Of a DNA stretch of 64,000 bases, positions 23,058 to 32,897 are shown piece by piece. Below the pieces are notes generated by a model that searched no databases, was not told the DNA's origin, and was given only the letters and a program-made list of their open reading frames with translations. The position numbers and the translations under genes were made by a program. Source of the DNA: Ophiosphaerella korrae (lineage: Eukaryota > Ascomycota > Dothideomycetes > Pleosporales > Phaeosphaeriaceae); the NCBI GenBank assembly GCA_028456385.1, contig JALNQF010000108.1, positions 89,629 through 153,628 on the forward strand. Reading direction: 5' to 3'. The number at the start of each line of letters is the position of its first letter. Within the stretch, counting starts at the first letter, position 1.

Positions 23058-26000
23058 CTAGATAATTGCGATCGGTTGAAAATCGCGATTCAAACATCTT
23101 CCTGGTAGATACCCTGCCCCGATCCTATCACAAAGTCCTTGCCTATTGGACTCTGATGCTTGTCTTCGTGCTACTATCAATACATAGTGTCTTCTATCTT
23201 GAACTGGCGCAGATCCTTTAGCAATGCCTAGAACTACAGCAATTGCGTTGCCACGTCTCGTATCCGCAGGGTCGTCAAATGTTATCCAATCCTCACCCTG
23301 GCGAGCTGTGGACTGATTGTAGGAACAAGCAGTGGCTAAGATGGCATTGTCGACAGTCGGCTCGTGTGGTACTGACCAAATAGACCGTATATTCTCCCAG
23401 TCGTTCTCGTTAAACCTAGGGTGTAAGTAGTCAATCCCACCAGAGACTGCCATCCAAGACCACGATGGTACTGCCTCCTGGTCGTTTGGGAATGCGATTG
23501 CCTTCAAGCATTTTGTATCATCTCCGCGATGCCACAATAGACTGCGGCAAAGCATTCCTTGGTGGTTCTGATCCTGAACAACTCCAAACCCGCCTTGAAC
23601 TTTCATTGTTCTCAGGAGGCGTTGCTGTAGTCCATCAATAGCCGTTGGACGATCATGAGGTGATGAAAGGCTAAGTCTCGAAAACTGTTGGTACAGCTTT
23701 TGAAATCGAACGATACGTTCACCACGAGTAGCGGAATTTAGTATACGAGGGAACTCGGGATCTCCGAGTAACGCAGCTGACTTGCTAATGATATAGTGTT
23801 AGCGTAGTTTACTTGACGGATAATTCCGGTCGCGCTCAAACATACCTTTGCATTTTTGCCATAGTTTCACACCGAACGCCGTAACCGCACTGCCAGTATG
23901 TTTGATGCTCGGTGAAGAATATAGTACGCCGAGCAAGGGCATGTTCTTGCAGAACCCATCCTCGCTTGCTCAACGGGCCTTCTAAAACATGGTCTTTGAA
24001 ATTATCAATCATCTGACAGATATAAAATTCACCTCCATTTTCACAGCGAAGAGTAACGTGTCTCCTCTTTTTGCGGAGTCCTAAAAACCCGGATTGTTGA
24101 CCAGTAGCACGACTCGCAGCGAGCACGCAATAAGCGCCACTGTATACATCTTCCATTCGGCCTGCCTCTTGACTAAAATCACCATCTTCACCCTGTATAA
24201 TGCAAATTGAATCAATCCATAAGTATTGTCGCCCAAGAGCTCGTGTGACCTCGACTGCATCTTGGAATGTAGTCGGAAGATCGAGCAGGCTCATCTTCTT
24301 AATATGGTCCTGTAGATTTTGTCGAGTGGTCGAGAATGGTGGCAACGAACCCCAGCGATACGATAGAGCAATCCATTCGCCAGTATCAAAATTCTCCATC
24401 TCTTTCAGCCTTACAGTATCCTCGCCCTTAGTGCCAACATCGATAAGCCGAGTTGGCATTCTGACAGTGACATTATTCTTTGGGTCTGATTCCTGGCCGA
24501 GCGGTTTGCATCGTGGGTCCGTGTGGGTGTCGTTACAGTCGTCAAGCCATCCTCGAATCACACTAAAATGTGAATCTTTTCTAGGTTCGGGGAGTTCGGC
24601 AAACCCAATCTGGACGTCGCAGTCCTGGGTTCCCCATTCTAATATGATGATAAGCAAAGGCTTCTAAATGCCGAGAATTTAGCAACAACTTACGTTTGCT
24701 ACGATAGAGGGAGAGCACTGGGGCTTTGTTGTCATTCATTGTCAACGTCGATCCAGACCTCTGAAATGTGACTTTGTCAAATATTGAGCCATCATTTTCT
24801 TCGCAAGTCTGCCATAGCAGATAACAAAGGTCACAGGTATTATGATTCCCATCGGCATTCGCCTTCAGATACTGAGTTTCAAAATTGAAGGTAAAGAATG
24901 GACTCCATAAATGTTCATGGAAATCTTTACACTTCGAACAGAGTCGGGCCGTCCTAGATGCTGAACTGCACCGCGGATTTTTCTCTACGGCCATTTTGGA
25001 GAACAAATCCTTGGCAAACATGTTGTCAAGAACAAAGTTCCAATCATCCGACTCTAGGCGGGGGTGGGAATAATCTGGCCGCTCTGGCATAGCTACGGCT
25101 AGGCCTTTGGGATAGAAATGCCCCCGTGCAGTTAGCGATGGTACGGGGATAGAGGAAGATGCTTCAGATTTCTTAGGCGGTGCCCTCCGCGATGAGCTCT
25201 GAACCCAGTAGCTTGCGATCTGGTCTGCAACAAGAATTTGATGCAGTTTACTGGCAAGTTCGATAGCTCTGATTCTCCCAGGCTCTTCGGGTCTTTTATT
25301 TTGCGTAATACTATTTTCAATAGGATCTGGTTGAATGACATTGATAGAAGGTAAATCGCTAGGAGAAGTTTCTAATCCCTCATCACGATCCTCGGGTACA
25401 AAGGAATTGACGGTTTTGTCGTCTTTGCCGGGGTTTTGGTGGTCGATAGATCCGCCGCCAGGAGGAAGTTTAACGACAAGCAGGCCGTGACGAACAAGAT
25501 CTAGGAGATCACCTAGAGCAGTTGTGTTGATACGGCATAGAGGGTCGTCCGCCATGTGATTCATCCAATGTAAGGTTACCCCATGAACATGAGCATTGCG
25601 ATTCGAATCGATCTCATAGAAGAAGTAGGATGTACCATAGGTCCCCTTGTCGCTTTTATTGAATCGATTCAACTCCTCGAGGCCATATGCGAGCCAGATG
25701 ATGAATTCAAGGACGATGCAGCCGAAGCTCCAGATATCATACAATCGAGAACGAACGCCAACAGATCCGGTGGAAACATCTGATTGTAATCCAGTTTCAA
25801 CCTCAGGGGGCTCATAGCGCCGAGTCCCAGATCCAGCTGTTGTACTATGACGCAATGCCGTGACAAGGCTATGATTCTTTGCCTCACCCCAATCGCCAAT
25901 TTTTAGGGTGCCAATCTGTCCGCCGTTACGAAACCAAAGAATGTTGGCTGGCTTGAGATCGCCATGGCGATACGATGCGCCGCTATATCTGCCACTGTAG

Positions 26001-27129
26001 TCCTTCAAATAGTGAGCTGCACACAATGCTTCCGAAAGTCCATGGAGTTGCGTAATTACTTCTCTTATTAGAGGTGGTGTCAGCTTAGGACGAGGATTTT
26101 GTTTCCAGAGATCACCTAGATTTCCTCCATCAGCCCATTCAAAGACCACGTAATGGCCTATGTCTGCCTCAGAACCGTGGCGGAAAGCAGTCAAGAATCG
26201 GACAATATGATCTTGGCTAAGTGTATTCATCTTTGCCAGTGCTCTGACTTCTGATAGCCAGTGATCCGCTACTGATGGTGCATCAATCTTCTTTCGGAAA
26301 TTCTTCACTGCGACAAAGTAGTTGGTAGGCTTTCCCTGTAATCGAATGTTAGAATCGGATACTTAAGTTTTATGAATCCTTTTTTTCTTACGGATGCATG
26401 AGGATCGTCAAAATGTGACTTGTGGAACTCATATTTGTTGACGATACCATACCCACCAGCTCCATGTTCGTTGCCAATCGATATAAACGGTAGCGGGCGG
26501 TGTCCAAAATCGTAATGGTGTACAGATGTTGAGATTTTAGGGGCAAGAAACTTCCATTGGGCCTCTTGAAATTTTAAAATCAACACCCAGTCCCAGGGTC
26601 TCGACTTTGAGAGTCGTTGAGCTAACATAAAAGGGTGATTTTTTTGTTCTTGGAGAGATGTTGTGCGAAGCCACTCTGGGTATGGCAATTGGTCATCCGT
26701 AAGATTCATTTTTTGAAACAAGGACATGATTGCATGGATATCTTTGCCGAGATCGATAACAATAAGGAATAACACCTTGGCTTTCATAACGATGTATTTC
26801 ACAAGAGCCTTATCAGCTTCAGTCGCTCGACTTGGTTTCATGTCCAATCCGTGAAAGATAGTGCGAAGCTTCTGTTCGGTGCTGATATCTGTTCTGTCTG
26901 CGTTGTATATTCTATCGATAACATCCTGTGGGAGGAAATTGTATGGTGTATCCTTAAATTTGCTCTTGACCATACAGGTGTATATCTCAGTTGAGATACT
27001 GCATTCTAGGTCAGAATCGATGCCATCGTTAGTATTATCTTCATAATAAAAATCTCCCTCCATACTGCATTGCTTGTCTTCAGTCCTCACTATGTGAAAT
27101 CTTCTTTTGCCTTTTAGTTCATATGACAT
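23058..27129 (-). CDS. Kinase-HET fusion protein (novel N-module + protein kinase + HET domain)
   Basis: Exons on minus: 27129-26392, 26335-24694, 24638-23846 and 23784-23058, totalling 1299 residues. All introns are GT-AG (56, 55 and 61 nt) and keep frame. Residues 1-215 are an unrecognised N-terminal module also found in the kinase at 29.6 kb. The kinase spans about 218-520: glycine loop GlyAlaGlyGlyTyrGly near 223; Val-Ala-Val-Lys with Lys257; Arg-His-Gly-Asp-Leu-Lys-Pro-Ala-Asn with catalytic Asp371; Asp-Trp-Gly near 394 in place of Asp-Phe-Gly; Glu-Pro-Pro-Glu. The key residues look competent for phosphotransfer. After a linker with CX2C pairs, the HET domain spans about 885-1045 (Ile-Ala-Leu-Ser-Tyr-Arg-Trp-Gly; Tyr-Leu-Trp-Ile-Asp-Ser-Ile-Cys-Ile-Ile-Gln; Gly-Trp-Val-Leu-Gln-Glu). 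Inferred role: a kinase-coupled cell-death effector in non-self recognition. The ATG at 27129 is the first in frame. Confidence 0.88.
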
Positions 27130-27164
27130 CAATGGTTTCTTGTGCTGCTCACGTGATGTCTACG

Positions 27165-27330
27165 GGGTGTTTGCTCTCGTTGGGACAATATGTGATCCTT
27201 TTCTTGATAGTTATAGGTATACTAGGAGTAATCTAAGGTCACTAGTTAGATAAATATATATTATATAGCCTGTTGTATGCACCTGGTGTAAATGTGAGGG
27301 AAATGAATTTCCTACTTTTTCAGTTTACCG
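27165..27330 (-). repeat. Diverged repeat family R2, copy 3
   Basis: On the minus strand this reads CTGAAAAAGTAGGAAAT..., then CCTTAGATTACTCCTAGTAT..., matching the order of blocks in copies 1 and 2. The boundaries are approximate. Confidence 0.45.
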
Positions 27331-27962
27331 AGAGGTTGGACCACTGAATCCTATCAAAAATCAACAAAAATCAGTTCATATTGAACGGCTATAGCTTGGG
27401 AGGCCTCAGGCACTGGATTGAGGGCCTTTGTGGTGGATTATTACTACCCACAGGTACCTAGCATGATTAGGTAGCGTTTTGCGGCTCAAGTCTCACCGGA
27501 ATTTGCTATCGCTTGCAACTGCTACTATAAACAAGGCAAAAGCCGTATATTCAGCACACCGGGCAATAAGCTGCAGGGTTCCAGGCAGATCGACGACAAC
27601 CTTTTCCACATTCAATAGTCGAGGCTCTGCCCAGCAAATAGACACAGAGACAAGGGTGTATAGAACTGACTAGCTCCGCATAATGCTACGGCACCATGCA
27701 TCGAGTCAGCCAGTAGGTTTGCATGCATGGCGATTGCCTGTGATCAGGCTGCATCATGGCGGGATCTGTGGTCACAGCTAAGGGTTGCGAAGCGAAATCG
27801 ATGAAAAAGGTGGCTTATCTCACCCACCCACATCCCAGGGAATGCATGACATCCCCAATACATTATTTTTGCTCTCATTGGGTAGATCTTAGCATCCCAT
27901 GGACCACCAAGACAGTGCAGCCAATAGAAAAGCGGGTAAATCTGCCGACAAGAAAAAGAACA

Positions 27963-28106
27963 TAATCTTCCCTCGACCGCCTCAACGCCCTTGAGTCCTT
28001 CTGCTTACGAAAAAAAGTGATTGGCTGCCAACACAATCCTCTCTCGTACCGCCTCAACGCCCCTGAGTCCTCCTGTTTACGAAAACAAATGACTAAACTG
28101 CGAGCA
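27963..28106 (+). repeat. Two-unit tandem repeat, about 72-bp period
   Basis: Units at about 27963-28033 and 28034-28106 share AATCNTCNCTCG, ACCGCCTCAACGCCC, TGAGTCCT and TTACGAAAA blocks in the same order and spacing, with scattered substitutions. Confidence 0.75.
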
Positions 28107-29613
28107 CAATCACTTCACAAACAATCCTACTCGACAGCGTATTAATGGCGTTAGATGGCGTCCCATTGTTTTAGACGACTAATTAAGCAGGATTTCGGTC
28201 TTGAATCATGCTGTAAAGGCATTTGTGCAGGTTTCCAACTGCCAAGGTCGTCTAGGCTAAATCGCGAAATTCAGTGTTTCTCTTCTAAACTAGAGCTTGC
28301 AAAGGTTTCTTTACTATCCGAGTGTGGGAATAGATCACAGCGTGAGTCACACTCAATACATACGGGCAACATGACCAACATCTAAAATCTACCTTCAAAG
28401 TTGCAAAGGCATGGTGCCTACCAGATTCTCCCCATAGCGAAAATGATTGTTGGGACCTGCGACAAGTGAAGGGGTACTTCGGTGTTGAAGCGGGTGCAAT
28501 GTTGGTCCTCACGGATGGCTGCCGGGGCTCACAAGGGCACTTGAGTGTTAAGGCAATATTGCGACTCAACTTGTAAAGAACACTCGATTGTATTGCGTTG
28601 AGTAGCAAAGCGAACATGACTATCTAAGGGTAGTGAACGTGGTGTCTACATACCGTGTCTAGTGCCGTCTCGCCATGTCGCGATTGTATCGCTGGTCTCG
28701 CCATGAGCGAGACCACATGATGTCGTGTCATGTGAGTGTCTAGACCCCACTTGGTGCCTTGTTACGTGGGATCGTAACAATGATTTATAATTTTCACTTA
28801 GAGTATCTATTTTTTGGTTTTTATGCCAATTACATTGCTATTTCTTGCTATGCACAATTCTGTTTTGATTACCAGGCTCTCAATTAACCGCAAAAGTGAG
28901 AAATACACACTTAAGTGGTCACCAGACGGTACTTAGAGAATTTAGAGCATCCCTTTATATAAAAACGACAAGCAAAGACTAATCTATGAACCCCGGCGAA
29001 AAGATGCTGTAATAAATATCCCATTCTATATATCTAGCCTTTTGCGGATGACTGAGAGCCACGTACTCCGTCAATGATCTAGGTGTGATCAATGATGAAT
29101 AATCTACGGCTAAAAACATTTCTATCCTGATTCAGCAAGGCACGTGTGCTCATTTGTTTTTACAAAGTGTGACGGCTGTATGGCCTCGCCAATCGACATA
29201 GAGATACACTAGACTGAAAAATTAATCGAGGCGGGGCTTATGCTTGGCAAATTCTTATAGATCAAGGACGTGAAGGAAGTTCTATAACACGTTGTCGATC
29301 TCTGGAGCCAAAATATCATTTGAGCTTCCCGGAAGTAGTTTAGCATTAGACAGTTTTCATCTCCACGTGCTCTCCAGGACGGTAACAGATTTTTGCAAAT
29401 CTACCCACACCATGTCAAAAGATCCTCAATTTACGCTAGAAATTGATAACACTCAACAATTCGAAACCGTGTGTGACCAGGGTATCGAGGAGAATGCTAT
29501 AATAGGGAGCGGTCATAGTCATAGAAAGTTTGAGAGTAATCTATCCACAAATTTAGCGACCTCGTCACCAAGAAAATAACAATACTACAGATGACGAGAC
29601 TTTGTTGCCAAAG

Positions 29614-31800
29614 ATGGCATCCGAGGCACTGATAGAGGATGAAATCGACCACATTTCGTCTCTAGTAATCGATACCAACTCTCCAAAGAACAGAGATAGT
29701 ACCTCCGGTCCTAATTCGAATTTCGCCGAACGAGATCTTGAAGCTATGTCTAAAAATATAACTTCACGGAATGGCATTGTCACTAACCCTACAGGTAGCA
29801 ACATAGTGCACGAAACATCCGACGTTTCCGTGTCTTCAAATCAAGACATGCTAACTCGTTTTTCTCACAAGGGAGAGATTTCGGGAATGAAGAACCTTGG
29901 GTTTTCTCGCGAACATAACCGGCTCACCCACAGCTTAACAGTAGCCTTCAGGCGAGATGCTTTCTCCCATCGCGATTTCGTGCCGAGGAGTCAATTGGAT
30001 GCACTCGTGACTCAAAAATCCGTCAATCGGGAGCTTGCTCGAACCGCATATTTTCCAATGAAGTTGGCTCATCGCATTCGGAAAGCGACGGCGGCTATTC
30101 AGATTGGAACATCACCTGCTTGGGGTGACGAAATCAGAATCCAGGGAAAGAATATGTCTCAAGTTGGATCATCATCTCAGAATATATCTTACCAACTGAT
30201 CTTTGCCATCCTGGTATTGATAGACCGGCCATCCAAAATCTGGTCATTTGTCCGAGAGGGCGTCAGTGATGCCGATCTTCCGCTTTGCAAAGTTCTACGG
30301 CACAAACAATCCCATGCCTACTTTCAGCTCAAGCGCAGTGAGAAAGTTGAAGGCTCATTGCATTGTCTCAAGAAAACGCGTGATATATTCAAATTTGAGC
30401 AAGTCCAGTGGGCGGTTCTTGTGCCTTCTTTTAAAAACCGCGAGAGTGGAGGAGTATCACATAGTCTGATAAACACTCAACAAATCATGCCCTTTGTGTC
30501 CTGGAGCGTTACCAGCAGGTTTGGTGGATTTGGCGAAGTTTTCAAAGCCGAAATTCATTCCGATCATCACTCCCTCGCTCAAGATGAGGTATAAATCAAC
30601 CTACCTGCTTATTCAAATTATATTACTAATTTTGTTCAGGTGCCCAATAATATCGTTGCAGTAAAGAGACTGTTTAGAAATGACTCTACAGCCTTCAAAA
30701 GCGAAGCAGCAGTCCTCGAAAGACTAAGCACGAGGCACCATTCTCATCCTCACCTTATCACTCTTCTGGCAACATTTGAGAGGGAGGGGAGTTTTTTTCT
30801 CTTACTTCCTTGGGCTGAGATGGATCTCGAGTGCTACTGGAAGTCAAAGGGAACCAGTCCTTCTCCTGGAAATGGCGCTTTGGCAACATGGATGATCAAG
30901 CAATGCCAAGGTGTTGCAGAAGCGCTTTCAAAGATTCATCGTTACGAAACCTCTCTGGGAACTTTGATGCCTCATGAAGGAAGTGAACTACCTACAGAGC
31001 CATCCACGACTCATGAACGCTCCAGCCCAAATTCTGGTCACAGCCCCAAAGATCATATACTGTTCGGCCGCCATGGAGATATAAAGCCAAGGAACATACT
31101 TTGGTTTCCTAATCGGGAGTTTGGCGTCCTCAAAATTACCGACTTTGGAACAACAAGATTCACATCTGAATCTGTTACGACCTCGTGGAATAAAAGTTCC
31201 ATCCCGGATACAATAACTTATCGCTCTCCGGAATGTCACCTCCCTCACGGAAAGCTCAGCGTACAGTGCGATGTCTGGTCTCTTGGATGCGTATATCTGG
31301 AATTTATGTGTTGGTATTCTGGCGGTGGAAAATATGTGGAGAAGTTAAGAACGAAGCGTAGGTTAGGCTATGAGACTGATTGCTTCTTTGTAGTTGAAAG
31401 GTTTGACGAGCCTCATGGTGTGCGAGCCAATGTAAAAAAATGTGTCATTGATGTAAGCCCATTTCAAAAGCTGCTTCTCCAGGATACAACGCTACACCAG
31501 TTGCTTACGGAGCCACTCCAGACCATTACCGAATTGAGGAAAGAATTCTTACCTACTGATTCGTTAAATGCGCAATTAACTAAGTTGCTGAATGTTATCC
31601 AATATGATATGCTTGTTATACATGGGCCCGAACTAGATGCTGTGGCTCGGAGAGAAAGCTCCAGGGGTCTTCATTACTCGGACGGTCTTACTGTACCTCC
31701 CTCACAAATACGTCACCGGAAGAGCTCTGGAAATATTGCAAGAAACCTACATGTTGAAAATTTGCATGATGCGATGCGCGGGATATCTGTAGCGAGCTAG
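29614..31800 (+). CDS. Serine/threonine protein kinase sharing the N-module of the neighbouring kinase-HET protein
   Basis: Exons 29614-30588 and 30640-31800, with a 51-nt GT-AG intron in phase 0 just after the glycine loop, give 711 residues. Residues about 145-300 resemble the N-module of the kinase-HET protein: a hydrophobic strand (Leu-Ile-Phe-Ala-Ile-Leu-Val), an Asp-X-Leu-Pro block and Phe-Lys-Phe-Glu-Gln-Val-Gln-Trp immediately before the kinase. Kinase motifs: Gly-Gly-Phe-Gly loop near 304-307; Val-Ala-Val-Lys; His-Gly-Asp-Ile-Lys-Pro-Arg-Asn; canonical Asp-Phe-Gly; Tyr-Arg-Ser-Pro-Glu. A Ser/Pro-rich insert sits between the alpha-E-like helix and the HGD motif. There is no HET domain: the protein ends about 60 residues after the kinase fold. 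The first in-frame ATG is 29614; an upstream spliced exon is possible. The role is inferred as a signalling partner or paralogue of the fusion protein. Confidence 0.85.
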
Positions 31801-31855
31801 ATACCTGTGGTCAGAAATACATAGCGATTGGTACAGCAGGCCTTATTGGCCATTA

Positions 31856-32066
31856 TATTGTGGCATACTAGGATACACGTAGAAGTAGGAGGCAGATGGC
31901 GACCCGCAGTCGGCGAGATGAGTTGGAATATATGGCTTGAGTAGCTACATGACGAGTTGGTGTCGGAGGCTATTTGCCTTCATCCGATCCTTTATCGGTG
32001 CCCACACAGAGCCGCATTGCTGACCTAAGCCTCCCCGATCACGTGTGGTTCTACTACACCAAAATA
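31856..32066 (+). mobile_element. TA-type MITE (element Z), copy 1
   Basis: About 211 bases, nearly identical to 37420-37637 in the same orientation. It starts TATTGTGG after a TA dinucleotide; the 3' end reads CCAAAATA, a degraded form of the CCACAATA terminus seen in copy 2. It directly abuts R1 copy C and has no coding capacity. Confidence 0.8.
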
Positions 32067-32508
32067 TCTACTATTACTCTTTAACTTAAAGGTTTACCTT
32101 TTTGCAGGGAGTTGCGAACTGCGAATCTTAATAGCTAATAATTGCTGTTAGAACACAGCTCTACTCCACTGCGGCAAACAACTAAAAAGGTGCGAATAAT
32201 CAACAACGCTGATTATCGAAGTAGAACAGTGTATATTGCGCAAGGGCCCTCAGCCATTCGACTTCGGCTTGCGCAGCTCTGGCCTAGCTCGTAGCTTGAC
32301 AATTGCCGTCTTCTAAATATTTCCTGTCTAAGGCTACTTGAATCTGCTATACGATAGCAAGGGTAGCAGGGAGAGGCTAGTTGGGACCGGAAGATCTCGA
32401 CCATGGCTACAATTTTGGGTAACTGCAATTTCTGGAAATAGTTTGTAGACAGTCTTGAAATACAAATTTGATCTACAATGAAGTGTTTTGGGTTCACGTT
32501 ATAAATGG
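32067..32508 (+). repeat. Dispersed repeat family R1, copy C (partial, rearranged)
   Basis: X part only. It is split by a solo LTR at 32146-32301. A block of about 55 bases that lies mid-X in copies A, B and D is here at the right end and inverted (about 32448-32503). The internal minisatellite is reduced to about one unit. It abuts the inverted duplicate of the F-box 3' flank. Confidence 0.8.
32146..32301 (-). mobile_element. Solo LTR with 5-bp target duplication
   Basis: 156 bases beginning TGTTAG and ending TTGACA, flanked by ATTGC at 32141-32145 and 32302-32306. The reverse complement is similar along its length to 61114-61277. The TG...CA ends, the 5-bp duplication and the lack of internal sequence identify a solo LTR (or TRIM-like LTR) left after recombination. 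It interrupts R1 copy C; the uninterrupted site is seen in copy D. Confidence 0.85.
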
Positions 32509-32680
32509 ATATACACAGACGACAACGCCATGTCCCTAGATTTAAGGAACTCCAAACAACCAATGCTAGCCAATGCGATGTAACACCAGAAAATGCAAAC
32601 TTCTTGCCGCCCACACACCCCGCTTCACATTCAACCTCACCGGGCTCTCAAAGTCTGCCTCGCAAGGCCTCGAGACAGCG
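32509..32680 (-). repeat. Inverted duplicate of the F-box 3' flank (2450-2648)
   Basis: The reverse complement matches 2450-2648 apart from substitutions and a much shorter GT tract (about 32626-32634 as CA on this strand). It lies downstream of the peptide transporter stop, between it and R1 copy C. Confidence 0.8.
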
Positions 32681-32897
32681 GTAGTGATGCGAGTAAGCAA
32701 GGCGACATCACACAAATCAAACAACGCTCTCACATCAAAAGACCACGGCAAATAGTCCCACGACAGCAAAGACCATCATATAAACTACCAAAGCAAATAG
32801 GTATCATGCCCCGCCCACCATCTCTCCATGCCTTCAATTCTCATAACAAACCACGCACAGCCCTTGTCATCACATGCAACCCATCCACATATCCATC

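Larger units (their letters stand above)
27130..29613. other. 2.5-kb spacer between the two divergent kinase genes
   Basis: No convincing gene. It contains R2 copy 3 (about 27165-27330, minus), a two-unit tandem repeat (27963-28106) and an 8-bp-arm palindrome at 28694-28714 (GGTCTCGC...GCGAGACC). A 77-codon frame starting at the ATG at 28155 and a 110-codon minus frame (28285-28617) overlap and are unsupported. Just upstream of the kinase, an ATG at 29412 opens a 55-codon frame ending at 29579 that could be a spliced 5' exon. Confidence 0.45.

Noticed and set aside
28285..28617. 110-codon minus-strand frame between the kinase genes
   Set aside because: No ATG-led family signature and an overlapping frame on the other strand; treated as spacer.
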